From: Spinacia oleracea
Lineage: Eukaryota > Streptophyta > Magnoliopsida > Caryophyllales > Amaranthaceae
Direction: 5' to 3'
DNA: 64,000 bases
Assembly (NCBI RefSeq): GCF_020520425.1
Contig: NC_079491.1
Coordinates: 32,789,449-32,853,448, forward strand
Shown here one piece after another: positions 34,101 to 43,784 of the stretch. The notes beneath the pieces are model-generated. The model was not told the DNA's origin, searched no databases, and was given only the letters and a program-made list of their open reading frames with translations. Positions within the stretch are counted from its first letter, which is position 1; the number at the start of each line of letters is the position of its first letter. The position numbers and the translations under genes are program-made.

Positions 34101-37100
34101 CCCCTATCACAAGCTTAATACTCATAATTCGATCATTCTTTCGGGACACGTCCACTACATCATCAATATATTCTCGGTCAATAAGGATACCTACCCATTC
34201 CTACCCCTAGTTTTTCCCGAATACCAAAGCTTATAACCCCATGGAGCTATTTCTCTTGCCTTGTTTCCAACCCACTTAATCTCCTGCAAACATAATATGT
34301 TAATTCTCCTCCTTCTCATAACCAAACTCCAAAAAAAGGATCAGTTTCCTCCACAAGATAAATTCAAGTCAAGGTTCTGATAAGGTGAGGCAGGAGTTAT
34401 TTGCCACTGGTATTGACATAGTTTTCTGGAATTAACATCAAAACAAACCCTTTCCTCACCCTCTTCCCCATTGAATAACAAAAAAGAAAGTAAAAATAAA
34501 AAGAAAATCATAACATGAATATCTGACAACGATTTTTGCAAAGAAATTGTTTGCACTCAGTTTAAGCAGAATGGAACAGTAGACAAGTGGTAGCATTATA
34601 AACCAAAATGAACTTGTTAAGAGTTTAAGTTTCATAAAGTTACCCAGGCTGCCCACAGTTGTTGCACACAGAAGCATTTGGACATTCTCTAGCAAAATGC
34701 CCAGGCCGCTTGCAGTTCTTACATAGGTAATTTTGCCTGGAAGAGCAATTTACAATCAAAGCAAAGCAGTAGTTAGTAACAGAGGAGTAAAACAAGAATA
34801 AAAACAGTCTGTTACAAGCACAAGCAGACAGCTCATTTTAAGAGAAGACTAATAAAATTAAAAAATAATCCTGAAACTAGAAAAGTCACAAACATAGATC
34901 CTAAACTAGGAAAGTCACAAAAAAGTCCGGTTAGAAGCATTTTCCGTCGACAAAGATTGTTAATTTTTTTAAAGATGTTTTATGAAGTTTGGCGATCAAA
35001 GAAAACAAAATGAGAAACCACGTGATACAATTTGTTCAATCGATATCGATAATTCAACTCAATGCATATACTAAGCGAAATGGAATGAGTAATGTACTAA
35101 TTTCTTCCACACTTCAAAACACAAAGGTGAAATTGAAATGAGTAGTTTAACATTCCCAAACTGCATTCAGTATTTGAAATCAATTTTATGTTCCCATATG
35201 CAATCTTAAGGTACTTTGAGCTTTCCTCTATTTCCATTTAAGAAACAGGCACATTGCTTGTTAGCTTCCAGTCCATAAATCTGCTGCCAGGCTACAAAAT
35301 TTACCATCCCTTCATGTCTTATCAAGCCTATGGAGCAGTGTCATTAAACACTGGCAAAACATAAATTGGAAGCTTACTGTCCATAATAGTTCCGAAAAAC
35401 ATACTGCCCGGAGAACTTAGAGAATCCTAAACATGGTCAAAGTAACAGCCAAAAATATTCATTGTGTGAAAACAAAAAATTTTGCTAAACAACATCCCGT
35501 TTGGTATCGTTTTTTGTTTTCAGTTTTCTGTTTTTTACAAAACTAAAAACCAAAATATGTACACCACAAATAGTTTCTAGTTTTTGTTGTCAATTTTCAA
35601 AATCAACATGATTACAATTTACTATAAATATGACTAATTTTGAGTTCATGATTCAATCTAAATCATATGACTTTCAAAACCAAAAACTGGAAACTCACAG
35701 TGATACCGAACAAGCCCTTAAATTACCTCCTCGAATCCTTCTACTGCACAGCTTCTAAGTTGCTTTTGTTTCCAGAAAGGTAGAAAAACAAACAACAAAT
35801 TGAAGGGGAATTCTGGATTCATCCCCGGAAGAAATATCCTTATTTATCATTATCGGAATAACACTAATGACTAATCCATCACTGAAGATAACTATCAGAT
35901 TACACATCAAGGCAAAGGCATAATGGAAGAGTGAAGCCCAACAACATTGAATTTGCAACATCTGCATAGAGCGAATAGTGAATACATCGTGTTTCAATCC
36001 CTCTAAAGCCCGCTCGCCTGTCTACACTCCGACCCAAAAAGCACGCACACTTCGTATCCTAGAAAGATCTACAGGAAAACATACTTGGAAGAGTTGGAAA
36101 CACCTTTTCATTTAATAACAAAGCCAACTACATAAATGCTTATTGATGCCATTCTCAGGAGATTAAATCCTAAAGACCTCATAAATCCTAAAGACCTCAT
36201 TTTAATTTAAGTTGCAGATGACTTTTCAAGTACCAACACGAAGGTGTTGTAAGCTGCATAAAATGGCCATCAGACTGGCGCGCATCATGCATGAAGTGAG
36301 GAAACCTAAATAGAAGAGGAGCCTAGAGAAATAACAAGTGGGGAATAATTTTGTGCCCTTCCCCCACCCTCCAAATGTTGCCCTGAATTCTGACACAATA
36401 GTAGGTAATCCGTCCGAGCATATACTCCCCAAGTTCCACAAAGGACGGAGGAGGAATCCCAAAATTGTAAGGCTAGCCATTAAAAAGAGAGTATAATCAA
36501 GGTTTCCTTCCTTCTTTTTTTGACCTAACCACATCATGTGATCAAGAGTAGTAAGCATTATATCCATAGCATGTGTGCCTGAGAAAAGCATGACACCAAC
36601 TCAACACCTTAGTTTTAAAAGGCGCGAGCGCACCAAGGCGCAAAGGTCCTTGGGGCCTTGGCGCAAGGCGCACATTTTTTATAAATTTTTGTGGTATTTA
36701 TTTTCGGGAAAAAAAAAATCAAAATAGTATTACTGGTTGTCACAAAGGGCTAAAGTAGTTACAGTAAAATTGAAAGCCTTTTTGAGGGGGAAAAACCAAA
36801 CAGAAAGGGTTAAAGTAACTATTTAGTCACGGGCTAATTATTTAGCTTATCAAAAGAAGTGCACCACACCTTACATACAACAATTACTTTAAAAGAGACA
36901 TGGGAGAAATATAAACATTTAGGTGTTGGAGAGCCATTAAAGTCACGTGATTTGCCCATTTTTAAAAGAAAATATTACTTGTCAACAATTGGAGCCTTAT
37001 ACCATAAGGGGCATAAGGCGTTGCGCCTGTCTACGCTCCGACCCAAAAAGTTGCAACAATGTGTATCCAAGAAAGATCTACAGGAAAAATCATACTTGGA

Positions 37101-40100
37101 AGAGTTGGAAACACCTTTTCATCCAAACTTATATGCATGATTATTGATGCCACTATCAGGAGATTAAATTCTAAAGACCTCATTTTAATTAAGTTGGAGA
37201 TGACTTTTCAAGTACCAACAGGAAGGTGTTGTAAGCTACATAAAACGGTTGTCAGACTGGCGCTCTGTGCACATCATGCATGAATGTGGAAACCTAATTA
37301 GAAGAGGAGCCGAGAGAAAATAATAAGTGTTGAATAATTTTGTGCCCCTCCCCCACGCTCCAAATGTTGCACTGATTTCTGACAAGATAATAGGTAATCC
37401 GTGCTAGCATATACTCCCCTAGTTTCGAGGACGGAGGAAGCATCCCAAAGTTGTAAGGCTAGCCATTAAAAAGAGAATATAATCAACTGGTGGTTTCCTT
37501 CCTTCTTTTTCTGAACTAACCACATCATGTGATCAAGAGTAGTAAGCATTTTCTCCATAGCATGTGTCCCTGATAAAAGCATGACACCAACTCAACACCT
37601 CGATTTTAAAAGGTGCGAGGCGCACCAGGAGGACTTGTCCTTGGGGCTGAGGCGCAAGGCACAAGACGAAGGGGCGAGCCTTTCGCACGCAAGGCACAAA
37701 TTTTTGTTAAAACTTTTTTGTGATATTTATTTTCGGAAAAAAACTCAAAATAGTACTTCCTGTGTTCATAAATACTCGCAACGTTTGTCACTTTCACGCA
37801 TGCCAATGCACAATTTAGATCGTCAATATCTTAAATTCTCTTCAAGCAAAAATTATAAAAATTTATATTTTGAAAATACGTATTGAGACGAATCTAACAA
37901 GATCACACATGACTATGTTTTATTTGACATATAAATCACCAACAATAGTCAAAGTGGAATATGTGATTAGTGTAAAATACCAAACGTTGCGAGTATTTAT
38001 GAACAGAGGAAATATTACTTTTGTCACAAAGGGATAAAGTAATTACAATACAATTAAAAGCCTTTTGAGGGAAAAAAACCAAACAAAAAGGGTTTAAGTA
38101 ACTATTTAGTCAAGGGCTAAATATTTAGATTATCAAAAAAAAGTTCACCACACCTTACATAAAACGATTACTTTAAGAGAGACAAGGGAAAAATAGAAAA
38201 ATTTAGCGTTTCTCTCTCCTCTTTTCAATATAGTAAATTTTGACCGTTAGGGAGACACCAAAGCAGTGTTTCAAAAAGCGCGCTTAAGCTCTGAAGCGCG
38301 AAACTCAAGGGCAAAGCGCTTAATTAGGCTGAGCGAAACTTTTGTGATTAAGCGCGCCAAAGCGCGCTTTTTGGCGCTTCGTTGAAATTCTTCTTTTTTT
38401 TAATCACTTTACGTTGAAAGCTCTTTTATATATTGTTGTTGTGTTATGGACCACACCCTATTAATCCTTAACAATAGAAAGTAGGCCAGGAGCCCAAAAG
38501 AAAAGGAAAAAGAAGAAGACAACAGTCACAACAGTTGTCCCTAGCTTCTTGATAAACAATATGTTATATGCTTTATTTTTGTAAAAACAAAGAGTATATA
38601 TATTTTTGTGGTTATTTTAGTGAGATATATATGCATAATAGTAGAAAAATCTTTAATACTTAAAAAGTGTGCTTCACTTCGATGAAGAGCGCGCCTTGCG
38701 CTTAAGCTCTAGGACTCATATCGCTTTAGTGCGTGTTGCGCTTCTTTATACACTGCACTAAAGTCACGTGATTTTGGCCATTTGTTAAAAGAAAATATTA
38801 CTTGTCAACAATTGGAGCCTTCTACCATAAGGCGCTTAAGGCGTTGCACCTTGAGCTTGAGAAAAGGCGCAAAGGTGCGCGCCTTTTGGAGGGTGCCTGA
38901 TCGTGTTCATGGCTAATGGTTAGGCGCATGATCTGCACCTTGAGCCTAGGCGTTTTTAAAACTAAACTCAACACATAAGGAATATTTAGTTTGGTGTAAA
39001 ACGTTATCATGAAAAAAACTATCCCATTTTACGTGGTTTGGCTTGGCAAGGATGGAAAACAACTTTTCATCTCTCTTTAAGGTGGAAAAACCTTTTCTAT
39101 TTGAAAGGAAGGGAAATCACTTTTCCTCCTTACCTCCCTCTTCCTTCTTCCTATCTATCTTCACCTATCTTCTCCCATTTTCTTTTTCCTGTGAATTTTC
39201 TTGCAAAGAACCAAATAAAGGAAAACTGGTTTAAAATTGTGTTTTTCCATGGAAAATCATTTTTCATCGAAAATGTTCTACGCCAAATTAAAAGGAGCCA
39301 TAGAGAAAAACAAACAAACATGCACATTATATGCATATGTTAGGTAATCCGTCCTAGTACATACGGAATACTCCCCTAGTTCCAAAAAAAATGGTTTTTA
39401 AGAAAAACGTTAAATTTCCTACAATCATTGATACCCAAACGAAGAAAAGCCTCTAACATGTGGAGTCGGAGGAAGCATCCCCAAATTGTAAGGCTAGCCA
39501 TTAAAAGAGTATTATCAAATGGTGGTTTCCCTCCTATTTTTTATTTAACCACGTCATGTACTCAAGAGTAGTAAGCATTATATCCATATAGCATGACACC
39601 AACTCAACACAGAGAAAAAAAACAAATATGTACATGCATACAAATATACAATACATCTAACCAATGTTACCTAATTCCCTAATCACCCCACGAACCGAGA
39701 ACCGGAAAAGCAATTTACAACATGAAAATGGTATATTTTTGTTTTAATTTAGCAAATTAGGTAGCGAATTGAGAACCCGTACCCAATCTCATACTAGAGA
39801 ATCAGGTAACAGTGCATCTAACACTCATTACGCAAGTTCAATACAGATCCCACGAGATAAAAACTCCCTTATTCCTATACTCACATCAAAAAATTTCAAC
39901 AATAACATAAAATACATTTGTAAATACACGTATAGAGCGAGCTAGCCTTCCCACCTTCCCCGATTCCCCCCCCCCCAAAAAAAAAGAACAAAAATAATGG
40001 AGAGAGATTACCTGAAACCTTTGCGATCCTTTTCGTATGGAGCATATGATGGCCGTTCCTTGTTTCGGAAAACTCTACCCCTTGAATCTTTGTTTGCATC

Positions 40101-40103
40101 CAT
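25899..40103 (-). CDS. Nine-knuckle CCHC zinc-finger protein (3 exons)
   Basis: The exons are 40103-40012, 34736-34644 and 26460-25899. All junctions are GT/AG, and the phases join to 747 nt, or 248 residues. The N-terminus is basic (residues 1-35). Nine CX2CX4HX4C knuckles follow, starting at Cys36, 55, 74, 93, 115, 134, 153, 200 and 219; examples are [14 protein letters not shown] and [15 protein letters not shown] Pro/Gly-rich linker (about 167-199) separates knuckles 7 and 8. The layout matches the plant relatives of CNBP/GIS2, which bind single-stranded nucleic acid, usually RNA. The start is the first Met in frame; a Met at about position 64 would lose the first two knuckles. All knuckle residues are intact, so the gene looks functional although introns make up about 95% of it. 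Confidence 0.92.
26717..26900. repeat. Possible Stowaway-like MITE
   Basis: Left end tccctccgtctcagttgaaa and right end acaaagggatggagagag are loosely inverted, with TA at both sides. The match is imperfect. Confidence 0.35.
27541..27640. repeat. Short tandem duplication, about 56-bp unit
   Basis: Two adjacent diverged copies share the words cattcagc, ggtgc, attgagca and gttagtcaca. Confidence 0.6.
27790..29814 (+). mobile_element. RTE-type LINE, 5'-truncated, degraded
   Basis: The coding trace starts inside the region between endonuclease and reverse transcriptase ([20 protein letters not shown]). A reverse-transcriptase piece follows at 28458-28697 ([29 protein letters not shown]), then a C-terminal region near 29.3 kb ([14 protein letters not shown]). 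It ends in (GTTGTT)n at about 29801-29814. That is the simple-repeat tail typical of RTE elements rather than poly(A). Numerous stops and small internal duplications are present. It is the sister of the minus-strand copy at 31142-34325. Confidence 0.85.
31141..31183. repeat. (CAA)n microsatellite, tail of the RTE LINE
   Basis: About 13 uninterrupted CAA units mark the 3' end of the minus-strand RTE copy. Confidence 0.95.
31543..32920 (-). pseudogene. RTE reverse transcriptase and C-terminal region
   Basis: Two overlapping-order pieces, 32920-32495 and 32481-31543, are separated by a frameshift near 32.49 kb. The first has [16 protein letters not shown] and [15 protein letters not shown]. The second has [14 protein letters not shown] and the catalytic [12 protein letters not shown]. 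The C-terminal region shows [18 protein letters not shown] and [11 protein letters not shown], typical of the RTE clade. The protein would reverse-transcribe LINE RNA; with two frameshifts this copy is inactive. Confidence 0.9.
32893..34155 (-). pseudogene. RTE endonuclease region
   Basis: This 420-codon open piece contains apurinic-endonuclease motifs: [42 protein letters not shown] and SQIDFFLV. A connecting region rich in Lys and Glu follows. The earlier part of the domain ([14 protein letters not shown] near 34.3 kb) is in another frame. The piece ends at a frameshift near 32.94 kb, before the reverse transcriptase. Confidence 0.88.
35496..35717. repeat. hAT-like MITE
   Basis: The left end cccgtttggtatcgttttt and the right end gtgataccgaacaagccc form an imperfect inverted repeat. 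No TSD was resolved. Confidence 0.5.
36005..37020. repeat. Tandem duplication, unit 1 (about 1.0 kb)
   Basis: It starts cgcctgtctacactccgacc and includes the left part of an hAT-like element from 36608. The same order recurs from 37021 onward. Shared words include gatctacaggaaaa, aagagttggaaacacc, ggctagccattaaaa and ttgtcaacaattggagcctt. Confidence 0.8.
37756..38012. mobile_element. Stowaway MITE
   Basis: This 257-bp element lies between TA dinucleotides. Left end cttcctgtgttcataaatac and right end gtatttatgaacagaggaaa are inverted repeats. The sister duplication unit keeps the empty TA site. Confidence 0.88.
38264..38755. mobile_element. hAT MITE, 492 bp
   Basis: Inverted ends CAGTGTTTCAAAAAGCGCG and, from the right, CAGTGTATAAAGAAGCGC are flanked by near-identical 8-bp repeats caccaaag (38256-38263) and cactaaag (38756-38763). 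The interior is rich in aagcgc words. The sister unit lacks it. Confidence 0.8.
38976..39300. repeat. hAT-like MITE family A, copy 2
   Basis: It starts near atttagtttggtgtaaaacg and ends near gttctacgccaaattaaaag. It is similar throughout to the copies at 23884 and 62666. Confidence 0.65.
39345..39612. repeat. Partial third copy of the duplicated intron segment
   Basis: It shares taggtaatccgt, ggctagccattaaaag, actcaagagtagtaagcat and gacaccaactcaacac with the two units upstream. Confidence 0.7.
39662..39814. mobile_element. Miniature hAT, 153 bp, 8-bp TSD
   Basis: Perfect 8-bp repeats catctaac flank it at 39654-39661 and 39815-39822. The ends CAATGTTACCTAATTC and, from the right, CACTGTTACCTGATTC are inverted. 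They resemble the termini of the 932-bp element at 21209, so it is probably a deletion derivative of the same family. Confidence 0.85.
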
Positions 40104-40848
40104 AACGTACCAAGACAACAATCTAGCGATATATCATTCATCGACATAGATCAGAACCTCTTCTATGCTTAAATGTTTAAGTAATGTTTCCGGTTTCATT
40201 CATAATTATCCATGATACGACTTAATGGTTCGAAAGACGTAAATGGTAGCCAGCCTGGGCGAAAAATTTTGTAGTGTAATTTTAGTTACGGCCCCCCTAA
40301 AATTTGTGTATAATTGTATAATTACATAGTATATTGCTTAATTTTTTTACCGGCTCCCCTCGTAAAACCGTTCAAGGTCCGTCACTGACGGTAAGCAGCC
40401 TGCAGCCTACAACACATAGCCAATTGCTAATATTCTCACAGCCAATTATCACTATTTATAAGTTTTCCAATACCATTACAAGGTTATCGCCACAATTCAC
40501 GAACTATAGAAGCGTTCAGGTAGTTAAACACCAATAATCTAATTGAGCAATCATTTTAGAGTATTATAGCAAATTCATAAGTACAATTGTCCCAAATGTA
40601 CTTTAATCTCTGTTGTTATGAGCTTCGATGCTGATTTCTCAATACAATACAACACTGTAAAATAAATATAAAAAAAACTAATTCATTGCCATTAACTAAC
40701 ATATATAATCATCAAGCAACAAAATTAGGAAAAACGTGAAAATGAAATTCAAGAAACAAAAAGAAAAAGAGTAATTAGAACAAGATAGACAGAATCTTGG
40801 TTCCAATTCCGATGGTATAATCAAAATCAGGAATCTATCGAAAAATTG

Positions 40849-40904
<56 letters not shown>

Positions 40905-41110
40905 AGGAATGAGGGGAGAAAAGAATACCGAAGAGAGAGAATAGAAGAGGTGGAGAAGGCTGTGTCTGCCGCCAGATTATTTGCAGCTCTGCCGCTTGGA
41001 TGGGTGGCTAAAAAGAGTACAATAATCGAGCGTGCAATCGGCAATGAAAGTGTCGCCGTCGAAAATTTTAGCAAGAACTGGGAGTGTGTATTTCCCGGAT
41101 GAGTTCGTGT
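40104..41110 (-). promoter_or_regulatory. 5' leader and probable promoter of the zinc-knuckle gene
   Basis: A GC-richer block on the minus strand at about 41090-40925 looks like a 5' UTR exon. It ends ctctctcttcg|gtattc, a possible donor. The leader intron would then span a 55-nt T tract (A at 40849-40903 on the plus strand) and rejoin shortly before the ATG at 40103. The exon boundaries are inferred. Confidence 0.4.
40849..40903. repeat. Poly(A) tract, 55 nt
   Basis: An uninterrupted run of A on the plus strand. It may be the tail of a retroposed sequence or a slippage-expanded tract; no TSD was identified. Confidence 0.9.
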
Positions 41111-41111
41111 A

Positions 41112-41371
41112 CTTACTCCGTTTTTAAATACTAGCAGAGTCGGTTACTTTTACGTATGTCAATGCACAACTTTGATCATTTATCTCTTAAATTATCTTTA
41201 AGCAAAAATTATAAAAAATTGATATTTTGAAAATACGTATTGAGACGAATCTAACAGATCCAACATGGTTATATTTTATCATATATATATAAAACATAAC
41301 AATAGTCAAAATAAATTATATGAATAGTGTAAAAAGTCAAAACGTTGCGAGTATTAAAAAAACGGAGGAAG
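41112..41371. mobile_element. Stowaway MITE upstream of the zinc-knuckle gene
   Basis: The left end is cttactccgtttttaaatac and the right end is gtattaaaaaaacggaggaag. The interior matches the family (attataaaaaattgatattt, gtattgagacgaatctaaca). It adjoins the presumed promoter. Confidence 0.8.
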
Positions 41372-41400
41372 TGTAAAAGTTGGGGAAAATAAACGGCAAC

Positions 41401-41634
41401 TTTTGTGTAAGACCGCCTTATCGGAAAGACCATTTTAGTTGCTTAACTAATTGGTTAAATTTTTAACTAATTGGTTACATTACTTAATTAATTGATTCAC
41501 TTGATTAACTAATTACTTCCTTTGCTTAACCAATTGGTTTCAGTGCTTAACTAATTAGTTCAAATGGTTAACTAATTGGTTCCATTGCTTAACTGATATG
41601 ATACCAAAGTGGTCTTTTGTGTAAGACCGTCTTA
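41401..41634. repeat. Element with a 21-bp degenerate tandem array
   Basis: About eight diverged copies of a 20-22-bp unit (core cttaactaattggtt) run from 41441 to about 41600. They are flanked by the direct repeats ttttgtgtaagaccgccttat (41401) and ttttgtgtaagaccgtcttat (41614). Confidence 0.75.
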
Positions 41635-41762
41635 TATTTTATCATATATATAAAACACAACAATAGTCAAAACAAATTATGTGAATAGTGTAAAAAGTCA
41701 AAACGTTGCGAGTATTAAAAAAACGGAGGAAGTGTAAAAGTTGGGGAAAATAAAAGGCAAAT
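41635..41762. repeat. Second copy of the Stowaway right end
   Basis: This nearly repeats 41270-41402, including the MITE terminus and about 30 bp of its flank (gtgtaaaagttggggaaaat). The two copies bracket the 21-bp array. Confidence 0.85.
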
Positions 41763-42770
41763 TTGCTAAAATCAACCTTCTATAATCCAAAATTAGTGAG
41801 AAACAACCTTTTAAGAAAAACATTGTAAAAAAAGACCTAAAACTAAACAAAAATGCGAGAAACACCCAAAATCTATTTTCAGGCGGTGGCTCAAACATTC
41901 CGGCCATTGACTCTTCAATTTGGCTAACCACACCCATTTTCCCACCAATTTTCCTCTTAAAAGCTAATCCTTTAACAAAAATAACAAAAAATAAATTTCA
42001 CTTACATTTCTGTTCTCTCTATTCTTCTACCCCATAACACGATTTTTTTTCCCTGCTCATACAAAATCAAAGAAATTACAAGCTCCAAAGGTTGTTGTTT
42101 TCTCAATTTAATCATTCACCAACATGCTTCGAATGTCTACATCTAGATTTTGGTAAGTTTTGTGTATCAATTTAGTAGAATTGTAGTGTAGGAAAGTTGG
42201 GATTTTGCCCCCATTGACGCTACACGCGAACAAGTAATAACACCTTATTCTGTAGGGCGAATAAAGGTGTCTAGGGGTACTGGTTGGCCTTATTATGTAG
42301 AGGTCTCTCTCGTGAACGAGTATGTTAGGTATCTTTGCCAGTTATTGTGGTTCGTTGTACTTATTCACAATACATTTTCGTCATATCGCCCAAGATAATA
42401 CCATTCGGATAAATAACATTCGTCTTTTCATTAGTTGACACATTTTCAGTTATTTTGACTTTTTTTTAAAAATAAATTATTCTGTAATAAACCGTAGGAG
42501 TTCTTGTTAAATTTATCTCAATATATTTATATACGCGTATATTTTTCAGAATTCGCAGCAAAATAGCTCTAGTCTCTTCTTAAGCAGATTCAGAATGTTT
42601 AATGTCTTAGAAGACTAAGTTAGCAGTTTGCCGTCTGGGTGGCATGTACTCCGTAATTGGCTTGGAAGTGTTGTCATTAACGTTTGTTTTCCATGTTCTT
42701 TTAATGAAATAAATTCTTACTTTCCCAACAAAAAAGAATATCAATGGTTGCTTATTGATAATAGAAAATA
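41763..42770. other. Gene-free region with a possible LINE 3' tail
   Basis: No gene was recognised. At 42544-42737 the end (cttttaatgaaataaattct, then an A-rich stretch) looks like the 3' end of a LINE copy. The sequence near 41.76 kb (gcaaatttgctaaaatcaac) resembles a MULE terminus, but I found no partner. Confidence 0.35.
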
Positions 42771-43770
42771 GGGAAATTGTCATTGGTAGCCTTCAACTTT
42801 TGTTACTTAGTTTTGGTAGCCTAAAAATAATAGAATTTTCAAATATGACCCTTAACTATGGTTTAACTAATTTTATAGCACTAATGCAGCTTATTTAGGT
42901 TAATTTCAATTAATTGCTAACTATGGTTAACAAAATACCCCACATTAATCTCTTCAAAACCCACGATTCTCCATTTCCTTCCTCTTTGATCAAACTGCAA
43001 AACTAAAAACCCTCTGAAAAACCCTCGTTATCTGAATCTTTATACTCTCATTCAAAATCTCAGAATTGTACTCCCTAAATTAAGGTTTGGTTGTACAAGG
43101 TTGATTGTTTACGGGCTGCTCTCAAATTTGGCCAACGGGTTAAATTGTCTGGGTTAATTTTTGTGTGTTTGTTTGGAGACAATTGAGGTAAACTAATTAT
43201 AACTCCTTGATGCAATAGGTTTTTATCAAATTATGAATTTAAGCTCTGTTGTTGTATTTAATTCTTGAATATATTATGAATTTCATTGAGTGAGATCAAC
43301 CTATGTAGTTTGCTACTTAATTATTTGCATATAGTTTGCTAAGTTTTATTGGCTTATGTTTATCACGTTGTCGTAGTTTATACAAGAGAGTGGATGTTGA
43401 CTTTTAATATGCTCTGTTGTGATTTAAAGTTGTACTAATTTTGGGTTTCTTTAGACCAATTTATGTTTTATTGTTGGGTTCAGTTGTTAGCTTCTTAAAT
43501 AGATGAATTTGAAACCATCAAATTACCACTACAATCACTCGCAAGGCTAATACTAGTCACCTATATATTATACTATACTCGGTAAAGTTAAATTATTGCT
43601 AGATATTATGTTAACCATAGTTAGCAATTAATTGAAATTAACCTAAATAAGTTGCATTAATGCTATAAAATTAGTTAAACCATAGTTAAGGGTCATATTT
43701 GAAAATTCTATTATTTTTAGGCTACCAAAACTAAGTAACAAAAGTTGAGGGCTACCAATGAGAATTTCCC
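42771..43770. mobile_element. Non-autonomous MULE, 1000 bp, 161-bp TIRs
   Basis: A perfect 9-bp direct repeat, tagaaaata, lies at 42762-42770 and 43771-43779. The terminal inverted repeats are 42771-42931 and 43610-43770; I aligned them base by base and count four mismatches. They begin gggaaatt. Nine-base TSDs and long TIRs define Mutator-like elements. The 678-bp interior has no transposase; it starts with CT-rich, leader-like sequence and may be captured host DNA. Confidence 0.95.
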
Positions 43771-43784
43771 TAGAAAATATTACG

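Larger units (their letters stand above)
31142..34325 (-). mobile_element. RTE-type LINE, 5'-truncated, better preserved
   Basis: The element runs leftward from a truncated endonuclease start at about 34325 to a (TTG)n tail, seen as (CAA)n at 31141-31183. The three main open pieces follow in order. The 3' UTR (31190-31540) is AT-rich, with a (TA)n run near 31337-31356. It ends in the same tail sequence as the plus-strand copy (tcatgttagccgacc). Confidence 0.9.
26461..34643 (-). other. Intron 2 of the zinc-knuckle gene (8.2 kb)
   Basis: The donor is CCTGG|gtaact at 34644/34643 and the acceptor is cttttag|GCACATG at 26461/26460. It contains two RTE LINE copies in opposite orientation, a possible MITE and microsatellites. 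The remaining stretches (26.9-27.5, 29.8-31.1 and 34.3-34.6 kb) show nothing recognisable. Confidence 0.9.
37021..38830. repeat. Tandem duplication, unit 2, enlarged by two insertions
   Basis: It aligns with unit 1 along its length, except for a Stowaway at 37756-38012 and an hAT at 38264-38755. Unit 1 carries the unfilled sites: a single TA at about 36728-36729 and ccattaaag near 36936. Confidence 0.8.
36608..38966. mobile_element. Outer hAT-like element containing the duplication
   Basis: 8-bp repeats ctcaacac occur at 36600-36607 and 38967-38974. The left end CTTAGTTTTAAAAGGCG and the right end, read inward as TTTAGTTTTAAAAACGCC, form an inverted repeat. Its interior was later duplicated together with flanking DNA, so its present length is inflated. 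The reconstruction is an inference. Confidence 0.5.
34737..40011 (-). other. Intron 1 of the zinc-knuckle gene (5.3 kb)
   Basis: The donor is TTTCAG|gtaatc at 40012/40011 and the acceptor is cttccag|GCAAAATT at 34737/34736. It contains a roughly 1-kb tandem duplication, several hAT-like elements and a Stowaway. The part from 34.74 to 35.49 kb holds nothing recognisable. Confidence 0.9.

Noticed and set aside
40835-41074. Minus-strand frame ending in a long Phe run
   Set aside because: The Phe run is the translated poly(T) tract and the start is not ATG. The region is better explained as a 5' UTR exon.
41758-42200. Possible second MULE starting gcaaatttgctaaaatcaac
   Set aside because: The terminus looks MULE-like, but I found no inverted partner and no 9-bp TSD in the window.
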